Part shown: one piece after another, positions 11,330 to 22,299 of the stretch
How the letters are laid out: each line of letters starts with the position of its first letter
Position numbering within the stretch: position 1 is the stretch's first letter
Assembly (NCBI GenBank): GCA_958295665.1
Contig: OY282558.1
Coordinates: 65,522,789-65,586,788 of the forward strand
Reading direction: 5' to 3'
DNA length: 64,000 nucleotides
Origin: Tipula vernalis
Lineage: Eukaryota; Arthropoda; Insecta; Diptera; Tipulidae
The notes under the pieces: generated by a model
The model's input: the letters and a program-made list of their open reading frames with translations, nothing else
The model's database searches: none
Told to the model about the DNA's origin: nothing
Translations under genes and position numbers: made by a program

Positions 11330-11730
11330 GCATTGATGGCAACTACATATAGCTAACGTTTGCCGATTTATTCTGTTGATATGTCTGCCAGTCCGTCTAT
11401 CAGTTGGTATTGTGTAAAAGATAAATGTATATCTGTTTGATATTAAAGCTTCGATCAAGGTAAAATGCTAAAAGCTTTTAAATATGATACAAATGTTATG
11501 AACAGCCAAGTATTGAAATAATCATCGTCATCAAATTGATTTGGTTTGGTAGTGATGGAAATATGCATCTAATATTTAGAATTGACAAACTGAACATCCG
11601 GCTTATAAATTGTGTATTCAAACGAATCACGTTCCAGCTTATCTTTCTTCATACATTAATTATACATTTTAAAATTTAACAGTCACATTTTTAATGTACA
11701 TGTATGCATGAAACATAAACAAACCGATCA

Positions 11731-11741
11731 ATATAAATTAA
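11731..11741 (+). promoter_or_regulatory. TATA-like box of paralogue 2
   Basis: ATATAAATTAAAGCCAATCC with the TATA starting at 11732, 112 nt before the ATG. The spacing is the same in paralogue 3. Confidence 0.55.
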
Positions 11742-11843
11742 AGCCAATCCAATTTATGAGTTTCATTTCTAATGAAAACATTTAAAAGTATTGAGCTATT
11801 GACCGATATTTAAAAATATTTCATCTGACCTAAGTTTAGGAAA

Positions 11844-12530
11844 ATGAAATTAATTTTAATTTTGGCATTGTGGTCCTTATATTGTATTCAAATTATTGAT
11901 GTAAGTATTATTTATTCAATAAAATTAATTATCAGACAAATATTAAAATATTTTTACGTTTAGTCGAGAAATTATCGCATTTCCGTAGACGATGAAGTTT
12001 ATCCATATTCAATTGATAAAAGTGTGCCATCTTTTGCGGAATACTTTTCACATGAACATCTAACATTCGAGCTAATCGATGATGATACGGTCAAATTAGG
12101 CGGATACTCCTTGTGTATTAAAGGAATGGATTCTAAACTACCATTGCAGCTTGATATACGAACTCAATACCGTGAGCAATCCTTATGGTATGAGGGACCG
12201 ATACGATTATTTTTACCAAATGCTTGTCCTGAGGCTGTGAATCCAAGCCGACCCTGGTATAATATTACAAAATTGTGGACAAATTGTCCACCAAAAAAGG
12301 GCGTATGCTAATATGGTATACTTATTTGTGGTATACAAAACCAAATTATTTTTGTACTTTTTTAGGGAAAGTGGTTGATAGAGACTCAAATTATTGATGT
12401 TCGTTTAACGTTGCCACCGTCTTTTCCGGTTGGTCCATGGAAAGCATATTTTTTATTTAGTCAAGGTTTATTGGGAGGAGTTACAAAATTTGGAGGCATG
12501 ACGCAAATGGAGTTTGTTGAGGTCGCTTGA
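11844..12530 (+). CDS. Small secreted protein, paralogue 2 (three exons)
   Basis: Exons are 11844-11900, 11964-12302 and 12366-12530, giving 186 residues. The signal peptide is MKLILILALWSLYCIQIID. Mature landmarks are Cys70 (GGYSLCIKGMD), Cys107 (LFLPNACPE), Cys127 (LWTNCPPKKG) and the N-I-T sequon at Asn119. The last exon opens with GKWLIE and ends MEFVEVA. The second donor is GTATGC, weaker than the GTAAGC or GTAATT of its paralogues, and it is the only clear oddity. AATAAA is at 12591. Reading frame, splice sites and conserved residues are all intact, which argues for a functional gene. Function is unknown; DUF1091 or MD-2/GM2A-like secreted proteins are the nearest resemblance I can offer. 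Confidence 0.88.
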
Positions 12531-13159
12531 TTGATTTTTAGTGTTATTTGGTTTGTGCATTCATAAAGAGTTTTGTGTTTTGATTTGAAAAATAAATGTA
12601 TTGTTAATCATCACCGCCGTACTTTTTTATTTTACCCTGACTGGAGCTCTAATCAGCAATAAATATTGAAATAAATTTATGAATTTTACTTAAATTCTAA
12701 GCATATAACATTTTGTTGAACTCGATGTCTATTCCAAATTAACATGAGATAGGTGAAATTTTACTGCTTCGTGGAAACAGACACGTTTTCGGCTGAAACC
12801 ATCATTTTGTGGAAAAATTTCTAGTTTAATAGATTTATAACTCTTCTGCCAAAATATCAATTTGATTTAAGGAAAAATTCGAACCGATTCGAGGTGACTT
12901 CTGTCAAGATGACGTTTAACAAAATAACATATGAATTGAACCTATTTACATAAATACTTATTTAGATTAGGTAATAGGAGATCCTTTTAATTGTGATTTA
13001 ATCACGTGTTTTACAATTGTGGTTTACATTAACGATTCTAATCTTTTTGAGATTTATTTGCCTAAACTGCCCAAGTAACAATTTATGTCCAAAATTTGAT
13101 CGCGCTGACCAGTTTTTGTGGGCTAAATAGCATTGCTGTAAATGCTAAAAAGTCAAAAT

Positions 13160-13790
13160 TACATCAAATTGACTGACAAAAATTGTTGATTTGGTTCTTT
13201 TACATGGTCAGTATGAAGGTTTTTCCAGGTCCTGCGTTTACACTCTTTGTATTTATATTGTTTGTATATTTCTCATTGGTTCATTGTTCTTTCACCAGCT
13301 TGAAATTCTTAATCATTCATTGGTTGGTCCGGTATTTCTCTTCTTCTTCTACATCTAAGTGTACAGGTTCTTATTCGAGAATGTTGAATACGTTCTCAAG
13401 TTGCTTGTCGCGTTCTCTATGGAAATCCATGTGTGCACTAACTTGTCACAGATGTTCTCAGGTATGGATGTTCTCAGGTATGGATGTTCTATGGTACAGA
13501 TGTACCATAAGCGCTTCTCTGGCTGCATCATACTACTCAATCAGTTCGAATTCATTACGGTATGGCATGTATTTCTGGAGTAAGTTGTGGTAGTTCTCTG
13601 GATCGTTTGTAGCTATGAAATATGGAACTCTTAAAACAACTGGTATGTCTCTGATGACCATTTTGCTGTTATCTGTTATTGTGTTATAAGCCTTCTTCTC
13701 GTTCGTTGCTCTTCTTCGTCCTAGAAACTGGTCTATGCTTTCTTCGGTGTCATATTGTTGCAAATAGTTTTTCCAAATAAACAACTTTTA
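13160..13790 (-). pseudogene. Helitron-like helicase fragment, decayed
   Basis: On the minus strand a frame at 13784-13533 reads DIPVVLRVPYFIATNDPENY and then KYMPYRNEFELIE. Beyond a stop and in other frames come YDAAREALMVH, RERDKQLENVFNILE and a P-loop-like GPGKTF near 13215. This order resembles the Helitron Rep-helicase region before the Pif1-type Walker A motif. Stops, frameshifts and a short tandem duplication (CTCAGGTATGGATGTT near 13460-13490) disable it. A second copy lies at 49260-49820. Assignment to Helitron rests on remembered family patterns only. Confidence 0.6.
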
Positions 13791-14077
13791 CTGGACTTAC
13801 CGGTAAATTAAGTTTTTATTTACCGTTTACCGTGTAACCGTAAGGTTAGGGGCAAAAACCTCACCCCTCACTGTTAGGACTCAGCGGAATAATAACAAGA
13901 GGATCATTTTGGATAGATTTACCAAAACTATCCAAAAACAAAATAAAATACCTGGTTATTTCCGCCTCTCCCCACTCAGAGTTAGTTTGGAAGTCGCTTG
14001 CTATATGCATGCGTATTGTCTGATGACCCCTAACCATATATTCAGCAAACAACCAAATTTCGAAAATATATGTCGGA
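13791..14077. other. Non-coding DNA next to the helicase relic
   Basis: Contains two inverted repeats: GGTAAATTAAGTTTTTATTTACC at about 13801-13823, and a GGTTAGGGG...CCTCACCCC hairpin at about 13843-13867. Duplicated in the 49.8-50.1 kb copy. No gene is supported. Confidence 0.45.
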
Positions 14078-16434
14078 TTTTTTTTTTTATGTAATTACAA
14101 TCTAGTCTCCTGGAATAATGAGCAATTTGTTTCTGACTTAATTTACTAACTTAAATTAATCTTGCCCAGTGGCGTTCGATTGTGTTTGGTAAATTGAAGT
14201 AAACCACTTTGTAGTGGATTTTAGATCAGCACAATGTTGTTTAAACTGACAATCACACCAGCTCAAAAGGTTTGGTTCTTTTAAGTCTGCGTACTAAATT
14301 CGTGATGCTTAGGAGCTGAGTTGCCTCACAATGTTCACATGTTGGCGGAGCCTTTCTTCATGTCTCCGTGCTTTTTCCTGGATTTCGTTTAAGATGAGAT
14401 TCATTTTAAAATCCCTATGAAGGTCATTGTTCCTGACATACCATGGTGCATCAACGATGTTCCTTAATACCATATTCTGAAATTTCTCTGTTTGGTACAA
14501 CCAAAATCGGTTTCAATATTTGCTTATAAAGTATAAGCTTGTTGTATGTTGAAGAGTTCCTTCCAATCAGCCAATAGATTTTTCTGTATTTAAGTCTTAA
14601 TTCTTCACTTTTCTTCTTGACGTGTGCTTTCCATCGTAGTTTAGCATTAAGGGTCATGCCGAGTTACTTAACTGTGTTCGCATGCGGTATTATTTCCCGA
14701 TTTATGGTAATCGGAATATGTTCGAATCGTCTGTTGGTAAAGTTGATGTGAACTGATTTAGCTTCATTTGGTTTTATTCTCCATCTTTTTGTCCATTTGT
14801 ATATTTGAGTTATAGCTGATTGTAACTTCTATGTTGATTCTTCGTTGCTTTTTCCAACAGCTAAGATCGCCGTATCATCTGAAAAAGTTTCCGATGTGTT
14901 GTTTTCTAATGTAGGAAGATCATAAGTGTATAGTAGGTATAAAACCGGCCCTAATACACTGCCCTGCGGAACTCCTGCATTGATTTCTTTCAATTCAGAA
15001 AATGTATCATCTAACTTAATCCTGAAGAACCTATCTTTCAAGTAAGATTTCAGTATTTTAGCTAATTGCATTGGTAGAAGATTCCTTAACTTGTGGTTAA
15101 GTCCTTCATGCCACAATCTATCAAACGCTTGTGCAACGTCTAGAAATACTGTTGAATAGACTTTTTTCTCCTATAATGCTTTCTCAATTATACTGGTTAT
15201 TCTGTGTACTTGATCAATTGTTGAGTGTTGGTTGCGAAAACCGGATCGGATTTATTCTTTTTACCAGAAGCTTCTCAAAGAGTTTGGACATGACTGGCAA
15301 TAGCGAAATTGGCCTATAAGACGATGTTATGTGTGGTGGTTTCCCAGGTTTTGGGATCATAATTACTTCTGCAATTTTTGCATAAGCTTGGTACACATTT
15401 GATTCTAAATGTTGCATTTATAAAATTGGTGAGTTTCACCAGAGCTTTCCTTGGCAGTTCTTTTAAGATTTCTGCAGTAATAAGATCGTACCCAGGAGCT
15501 TTTTTTCGTATTCATATTAGCTTTTATCTCACGCATGACTTCTTTTGGTGTTGTGGGAAGGATTTCTCTACTTTCTTGCACAGTTTGTTCAGTTATTATC
15601 TCGGCTTCCAACGTTTGGTCTTCATGTGGCTGGAATATTTTTTCGAGGTGTTCGGCAAATTATCGAGCTTTGTCTTCATTATTTCTAGCCCATTTCTCAC
15701 CTGCTGTTTTTATTGGCGGAATCTGCATTATTGGTCTTTTGATTCTTTTGGTTGCTTTCTAAAGAGAATAATCAGTACTGTTCAATTCTTTGATATTTCT
15801 TCTTAATTGTTGAGTGAGATTGTTCAAATGAGTTTTATCTTGGGGGGCCCTTGTTTGTTGCCATACTCTTCTCGCTCTTCTTTTTTCTGCGAGGAGTTCC
15901 CTAATTCCCACAGGGTAGTTGTTTCCCTTGATTTTCGTTTTAATTTCAGGAGTATTTTCCCAAGCTGATTGCTGTATATCGTTTACAAATTTGTGAACTT
16001 TTTTGTCTAATTGTTCTTCAGATTTTAATGGAACCATTACGTTAATTTTTTCTTCTATAGAAGCTATAGCGATAGTCTAAAGCATGCCAAATTCGTGTGA
16101 TTATTTACTAGGAAAGGGTTTCTTTCTTTCTGAATGATTTTTTCACTTAACGTTAGAAGTATTGGTGAATGATCAGAGTTTAAGTCATGGCTTTCATCTA
16201 CTTGTACATAATTTACAGATATGTTCTTTATTATGAAGAAATCAATCGGATCTGGTACTTTGTTTGGATCAGTTGGCCAGTAGGTTGGTTTTCCAGTTGA
16301 GAGGGCTTCACAACTGCATTTTCTGATAGCTTTTAGGAGTTCTTTACCCTTAGTCGTTGTGAATCTTGATTCACAATGGACATTTTTTGCATTAAAGTCT
16401 CCTCCAAGTATAAATCGTTTTCCTAATTAACTGA
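14078..16434 (-). mobile_element. Jockey-like LINE, 3' portion
   Basis: On the minus strand this holds the end of the endonuclease, the reverse transcriptase and the C-terminal domain of a non-LTR retrotransposon, ending in an 11-nt poly(A) (poly-T 14078-14088). It continues at 34161-36081 on the other side of the BEL insertion. Readings at the break join: KHALKEKDLAK ends the right piece (34161-34200), and GKRFILGGDFNAKN begins the left piece (about 16390-16425). Confidence 0.85.
14309..16425 (-). pseudogene. Jockey-like LINE ORF2 (endonuclease C-part, reverse transcriptase)
   Basis: Fragments in several frames, in order along the minus strand: endonuclease core LGGDFNAKN with HDLNSDHSP (about 16425-16150); a linker (16037-15759); RT start KIAEVIMIPKPGKPPH and SYRPISLLP (15417-15214); RT core INAGVPQGSVLGPVL and FSDDTAIL (15116-14829), where the usual F/Y-A-DD is FSDD; and a C-terminal part YNKLILYKQILKPI plus PWYVRNNDLHRD (14657-14309). 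At least three frameshifts and several stops make it inactive. Confidence 0.82.
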
Positions 16435-17402
16435 GGAACTCGAGATCGAGCGAAAACTACCAAACAGCTTATGGGCGACTTACCTTCGGTCCGAGTAACG
16501 CCAGCACGGCCATTTTCTAACTGTGGAATAGATTATGCTGGACCCATCGTCTTAGCCAGCAAAAGAGGTCGTGGGGCAAAACTAGTCAAAGGATACATTT
16601 CAATATTCGTATGTATGATCAAGGCGATACATATAGAAGCGGTCACGGAGCTAACCACGGATGCATTCATCGCGGCATTGAAAAGATTCTCGGCCAGAAG
16701 AAACGCTCCAAGCAACATATACTCGGATAATGGCACGAATTTTGTTGGAGCCAACAGAAGACTGAAAGAGGTATATAACACAGAACTTTACCAGAATTTT
16801 GCGCTCATAATGAGATAACTTGGCATCATATACCTCCTTCTGCTCCGCATTTCGGTGGATTGTGGGAATCCGCGGTGAAGTCAGTTAATACCAACCTAAA
16901 TCGAGTTACTGGTAACTGTCATCTTACCTTCGAAGAAATGAGTACGTTATTGTGTCAAATCGAGGGAATATTAAACTCACGACCACTTTGTGTTATACCG
17001 GAAGATGACGAGTCGTTTGATGCATTAACACCGGCCCATTTCTTGACGGGATCATTTTTATCATCCGTACCTGAGAATGATCTAGGAGACATCGCAACGT
17101 CCCGTTTATCTAGATGGCAACAAGTTGAACATAGAGCACAAAGTTTCTGGAAGCGATTTCAGCAGGACTATCTCAATAATCTACAACAAAGGCACAAATG
17201 GAAAAACAGCGTTGAAAATATTAAAATCGGCGATTTGGTATTAATTAAAAACGACAACCTGCCTTCATGCAAGTGGTTGATGGGTAGAATCCTTGAAAGT
17301 CATCCAGGTACAGACGGATTAATTAGAGTCGTCACCGTAAAGACAGCGACCAACATACTGAAACGACCTGTGTCCAAAATTTGTAAACTTCCACTGGAGT
17401 AA
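16435..17402 (+). pseudogene. BEL integrase, C-terminal part of pol
   Basis: Two overlapping frames (16471-16818 and 16820-17402) are joined by a frameshift near 16805. The first has QLMGDLP-type lead-in (SLMGDLPSVRVTPARP), GIDYAGPIVL (first catalytic Asp) and IYSDNGTNF (second). The second starts just after the SAPHFGGLWE block (the catalytic Glu region) and runs through LTPAHFLTGS, RWQQVEHRAQSFWKRF and VLIKNDNLP to KICKLPLE. These are hallmarks of BEL/Pao integrase. The zinc finger preceding it is absent here; the coding sequence before it ends at 25810. Confidence 0.85.
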
Positions 17403-17458
17403 TTATTGTTGACGAAAATACAATTATATTCGTCAACAAGCGGGAGTATAGCAAAGAT

Positions 17459-17990
17459 GTCAACATAAAAATAAAAATTATTAAGTAATAATAAATTAAA
17501 ATTATATAAAATCATATACTTATCTTGTAAAAGAGTAATTTCGCAGAAACATTGTCAATTTTCTATTGGTTATCAAAAATTATATATTTTTTGTTTACCA
17601 ATTCAATGACAGTAGCATTTATGATACCTGTTTGTAAATTCTCTGTCTTTAACAATAATTATTTTGTAATAGATTAACGCGTTAGCTTTTGTGTCACGTA
17701 ACAGAATGCGGTCGATTCAGTAAAGTGCATTAATTAAATAATTTGAATTTAGTTAAACTCGCGCCTAATTTAGTGGTTGTATTTTGTTAACCAAGGGCAA
17801 CCCAAAATTCCGCGAATGAGTCTGCGAAATATTGAAAAATCGTTCTCTTTTCCTGCGACTTTCGAGCGATCAAGATCTATTAAAAGCAATATCAAAAATA
17901 TAAAGCGATTTTGGAGAAAAGACGATTTAAACCATTTAATACGTGAGTTAGCGAAATTTCTTACTTTTACAAGTTAAGATCAATTAAAAA

Positions 17991-18081
<91 letters not shown>

Positions 18082-18188
18082 AACATTAATAAATTATAAA
18101 ATAAATTGAATTATGTATATAAATTTACGATTTTTATTTGCTTTTTTTTTATTGTGAATATTAAAATTAATTTGCGACAAATTTTACA
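17459..18188 (+). repeat. BEL LTR, copy A
   Basis: Starts TGTCAACAT just after a purine-rich GCGGGAGTATAGCAAAGA and ends TTTTACA, followed by the primer site. It contains an (AT)n tract (about 17992-18078) and a 66-codon open frame (17777-17977) that survives with a few substitutions in copy B. Copy B is inverted at 34160-25828. Confidence 0.85.
17992..18078. repeat. (AT)n microsatellite in BEL LTR
   Basis: About 85 bp of AT dinucleotides. The corresponding tract in LTR copy B is far longer (33484-33619 plus 25932-26012), and the errantivirus inserted there. Confidence 0.9.
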
Positions 18189-18206
18189 TGGTCCTTCGAG
18201 CCGGAT
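18189..18206 (+). other. BEL primer binding site
   Basis: TGGTCCTTCGAGCCGGAT follows the LTR end directly. The TGG start fits a tRNA 3' CCA. The same 15-nt start is found inverted at 25825-25811 beside LTR copy B, separated from it there by two extra bases. Confidence 0.7.
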
Positions 18207-18582
18207 GTAGCTGGCATCCGTAATATTAATAGTTATTTTGTTTGAACTTTGTCCTACATAAACAGTTTGACTAAAAATAATATATAATAAACATTGAATT
18301 CAATTATTTAAGTGAAGTGGACAATTTAATATCAAATATTCAATCAATTAACTAAAATTAAATAAACTTAGAATTAAATTTATAAACTTTAGATATAATA
18401 AAATAAAATAAAAAGAATAAATAAATAATAAATAGTGATTGTGCAAGTGATTAGAACAATAGACCGATATTTTAAGTTTTCCATTATTTGAGGTGTGGAC
18501 GGCTAAAAAGAAAAAAAACTTATACTAGTGCGCATATTTATTGTGACTTTTGTGACTTAATTTCTTAAATCCCAAATTCGTA
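18207..18582. other. BEL 5' leader, non-coding
   Basis: AT-rich untranslated leader between primer site and the gag start at 18583. No feature beyond that is seen. Confidence 0.5.
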
Positions 18583-21500
18583 ATGGCGGATGGTCGTGAT
18601 GCGCGCTCATTGCAACGCAAAATCAACCGTATTTCACAGATTGAAACATTCGCCAAAGGTGATCTATCTCCCGAAACAATAGAGCGGATTAAAGTTAAAA
18701 TAACGCTTTTGGACCAAGAGTGGAATGATTATAAGGAAGCTGAAAAAAATTACAAGGATAGTGCCGAGATCATCGCGCTTCAAGATATTGTTGAAACTAA
18801 ATATTTTGAGACAAAAGGCAAACTTAAGCAAGTAGAGTTAAGGTTTACAAGAAAAGAACAACACGATGAGTTCGATACCAGCTTTCAGCAACTTGTAACC
18901 AATCAAACATCATTTTTAAACGAAATGGCTAATTTAAACAATAAAGGAGAGAGCGATGTCCGATTACCACGTGTGAATGTTCCGTTCTTTTCCGGGACTT
19001 ATTCTGAATTTACTTCTTTCCGCGATTTATTTGAAGCTTCTATTAACAGCAATCCCAAGATTTCGAAAGTACACAAATTTCAATATCTTAAAGGACTGTT
19101 GAAAGGTGAAGCAACCGCATTGGTGCGCCACATTTCCATCACCGAAGCAAATTACGATGAGGCGTGGGAAATAATCAAGAATCGCTACGACAAAAAGAAG
19201 CAGGTGACAAAAATGCTGTTGAAACAATTTATGGACCAACCATCAATTACTCAGGCTTCAGCAAAGTCTCTTCACCATATGCGTGATGTGTCTGATGAAG
19301 TGTTACGAGGGCTTAAGGTCTTGGGTGACAAGGCGGAGTTACGCGACCCATGGTTGATCCACATCCTAGTTAACAAGCTTGATCAAACCACCAAACATGA
19401 TTGGGCCCAACACAGCTTCGGAATCGAATTCCCAACCATCTCAGAGTTTTTCAACTTTCTAGAAAAACAAAGTGATACTTTGGAAAGTTGTGAGATTACA
19501 AAGCGTAGTACCTATCGGCAAGTAGCGTCTCCCAATCTCAAAGTGATACATGCAGATACCCAATCAATAAGTTGTCTTAAATGCGGTCAAAACCACTATC
19601 TACGCAATTGTGAAGATTTTCTGTGTATTTCGATAAACGACAGGAGAAACTTCGTAGCCGATAATAAACTGTGTTTCATATGCCGGTTTAAAAATCATCT
19701 ATCGCAAGCTTGTCGTTCGAAATTTAGATGTGGCATATGTCGAGCGAAACATTACACAACTTTACATCAAGATGCTCGAAAAACTCCAGAGAACACTACT
19801 TTATGCACGGAAATCGTTCCAACTTCTTCAAAGAAACCGGAGGCAAATGCTGAATCTTTAGATGTCGCCCATGCACATGTCACATCTACTAAGAGGTTTG
19901 CTGCGCTGTTGCCGACAGCTGTTATTAGGGTGTTAGACTCTTCAAATCAATTCCAGCGATGCCGGGTATTATTGGATTCTGGAGCGCAAGCGTCCTTCAT
20001 GTCTGAATCGTGTGCTCAAAGACTGGCATTGCCTCGGAAGAATGCGAAAATTGTGATAAAAGGTCTTACACCTGGCACTGAAACGACCAGAGGTTCAATA
20101 ACAATTAAGGCAGTGTCCTTATATTCAAATATAGAAGCGCTAACCCTAGATGTTTTAATTCTTTCAAAATTAACAAACTCGTTACCTTCTTGTGAAATAA
20201 ATACTTCTAATTTTGTGAAAATTAAAGGGTTACAATTGGCAGATCCATACTTCAATAAACCTGGAATGGTCGATATTATCATTGGAGCAGATCATTTCTT
20301 CAAGATACTACGTGAAGGTCGTCTAGAAAATTTAGAAGATGATTTAACGGCACAAAATTCCATGTTCGGCTGGATAATAGCAGGTGAAGCCAAGAAAACA
20401 CAAAATCCAACCACAAGCTTTAACTTCCATGTTGGTCTAAATGTTGATGAGACAACCAGAAAATTTTGGGAAATGGAGGAACTTCCCAGCTGCAATCCAT
20501 TTTCCAAAGAAGAAAGTGAATGTGAGGAACACTTCACCCGAAATTTAGTACGGCATAATTCTGGCCGATATATTGTCAAACTACCGCTCAAAGAATCGAA
20601 CACAACACTGGGAAATTCAGTAAACATTGCGAAAAAACGATTCTTCAATTTAGAAAATAAATTAAAATGCAAACCTAAATTGAAATCGGAATATGTAAAG
20701 ATTATGCGAGAATACATGACATTAGGACATTTATGTGAGATTCCCAGAGACACTACAACATCTCCAGCCGAGAACAATTATTATTTACCACACCACGCCG
20801 TTGCAAAGGAGGGAAGTACCACTACAAAATTGCGCGTTGTATTCGATGGTTCCTGCAAGACTACTAACGGCAATTCCATAAATGACATAATTATGGTCGG
20901 TCCAACAATACAACCAACCCTGTGGACTATATTATTGAAATTCCGATACAATAGAATTGCGATGACGGCGGACATAGAAAAAATGTACAGGCAAGTTATG
21001 GTATCTGAAGATGATCACAAATATCAACAAATCCTGTGGCAAGAAAATGAAAATGAACCTTTAAAATCATATAAACTAACCACTGTAACATTTGGAATGG
21101 CTAGCTCATCATTTTTAGCAACACGATCTCTACAGCAAACTGCGTTTGATTTCCAAGAAGAATATCCACTAATTGCTGATGAAATTTTCTATAATTTTTA
21201 TATAGATAATTACCTATCTGGCGCAAATACTGTCAAAGAAGCCCAACATCTCAAAGAAAAACTAGAATACGTTTTAAAACAAAGAGGATTCAATTTGCGG
21301 AAATGGCAATCAAATGTGCATGAGTTGAGGGACCAAACAAACGAAAATTACAAAGCAATGGTTCCCATTGAAGAAACGAATTCATATACCAAAACCTTAG
21401 GCCTTCAATGGAATTCGAAAGATGATTCATTATCGTTCAAGGTAAACCTGCCAAAAGAAATAACACCGACAAAGCGCACGCTAATATCAAATGCGTCGAA

Positions 21501-21633
21501 GATTTTTGATCCCCTAGGACTTCTATCACCATCCAGCATCAAAAACCAAAGTGGCACCGATAAAACAAGTTTCGTTACCTCGATTGGAATTATGTGGTGC
21601 ACATCTGCTGTCCAAATTGATAGTAGAAGTTAA
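18583..21633 (+). pseudogene. BEL gag-protease-reverse transcriptase polyprotein
   Basis: An open frame of 1016 codons. Residues 1-300 are BEL-type Gag (VPFFSGTYSEFTSFRDLFE, then LKGLLKGEA). Residues about 330-395 carry cysteine-histidine knuckles (CLKCGQNHYLRNC, CGICRAKHYTTLH). An aspartic protease with LLDSGAQAS lies at about 462. Reverse transcriptase begins near 745 (LRVVFDGS, DIEKMYRQV). The active-site box reads FYIDNY near 872 where YVDD is expected, so one catalytic Asp is Asn. Near 21545 an internal deletion removes much of RNase H, joining SPSSIK to sequence that belongs before [14 protein letters not shown], and shifts frame. The copy is therefore inactive although the frame is long. 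Confidence 0.85.
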
Positions 21634-21890
21634 GAAAACTCTACCGAAAGACGTTCCTGTATACGGTTGGACAGACTCGAATATTGTCTTGGCATGGTTA
21701 TCCGCTCATCCAACCAAATGGAAAACTTTTGTAGCCAATCGCGTTTCTCAAGTCCAACAGTTGTTACCTAGGAATCATTGGAATCACATCAAATCCCAAA
21801 ATAATCCAGCTGACTATGCTTCAAGGGGAATACTGCCATCAAAGCTCTTGTCATTAAGTCAGTGGTGGCATGGACCATCGTGGTTAATTC
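21551..21890 (+). pseudogene. BEL pol, RNase H C-part
   Basis: After the deletion the reading continues in another frame: [41 protein letters not shown] and QWWHGPSWL, the standard BEL RNase H end. The copia element interrupts it at 21891. The 5 bp AATTC are duplicated on both sides, and the protein reading resumes at 25177. Confidence 0.85.
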
Positions 21891-22089
21891 TGATAAATAT
21901 TATATTTAAATAAAACACGCAGGCTTATATATATATATTTATATAAATGTATTTCCAATTATTTCTCTTATTAAGATGTTTCCTCTTTGTAATACCAAAG
22001 CAGACTAAAGACTTACAAAGAGAAAGAGACAACACTACTTGTACCCTATCTACCGTGATATGTTAGATTGTTTATTACATTATTCAACA
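21891..22089 (-). repeat. Copia 3' LTR
   Basis: Direct repeat of 24978-25176. In minus sense it runs from TGTTGAATAATG to ATATTTATCA. Confidence 0.9.
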
Positions 22090-22295
22090 GCCCTCCTCAA
22101 TCTAACAATCCTAACTCTCTTCTTAAAACGGTAAACTGTTTGCAATTCAAACTCTTCGTCATGATATCGGCTACCTGTAGACTTGATGGAATATATTTTA
22201 CAACAATTTTTCCATCTCCAATTACTTCTCGAATAAAGTTATGTTTGACATATATGTGCTTCATTCGCTTATGATCTCTCGGCTCTTCAGCAATT
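22090..22295 (-). pseudogene. Copia RNase H C-terminal tail
   Basis: Minus-strand reading gives KHIYVKHNFIREVIGDGKIV, then VADIMTKSL and FTVLRRELGLLD, the usual end of a copia polyprotein right before the 3' LTR. It is separated from the rest of RNase H (23387-24139) by the inverted block. Confidence 0.75.
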
Positions 22296-22299
22296 TTTA

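Larger units (their letters stand above)
11330..13000 (+). repeat. Right arm of large inverted gene duplication
   Basis: Inverted copy of 8980-10570, carrying paralogue 2. It is also the start of the segment duplicated in direct orientation at 47.4-50.1 kb. Confidence 0.85.
11405..14078 (+). repeat. Segmental duplication, copy A
   Basis: About 2.7 kb that matches 47391-50097 in the same orientation. It contains upstream DNA, paralogue 2 and the Helitron-like helicase relic. Similarity stops at GTCGGAT: here the next bases are the poly-T (poly-A tail) of the Jockey-like LINE, there it is other DNA. The LINE insertion therefore cut this copy's right edge. Confidence 0.85.

Noticed and set aside
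13183..13593. Plus-strand 136-codon frame, also seen at 49173-49676
   Set aside because: It is antisense to the decayed Helitron-like helicase reading and differs between the two copies by frame-changing indels.
17451..17458. GCAAAGA before LTR copy A as proof of a shared purine tract at LTR copy B
   Set aside because: The same 7 bases at 34161-34167 also read in frame as LINE coding sequence, so it could be chance; reported only as boundary ambiguity.
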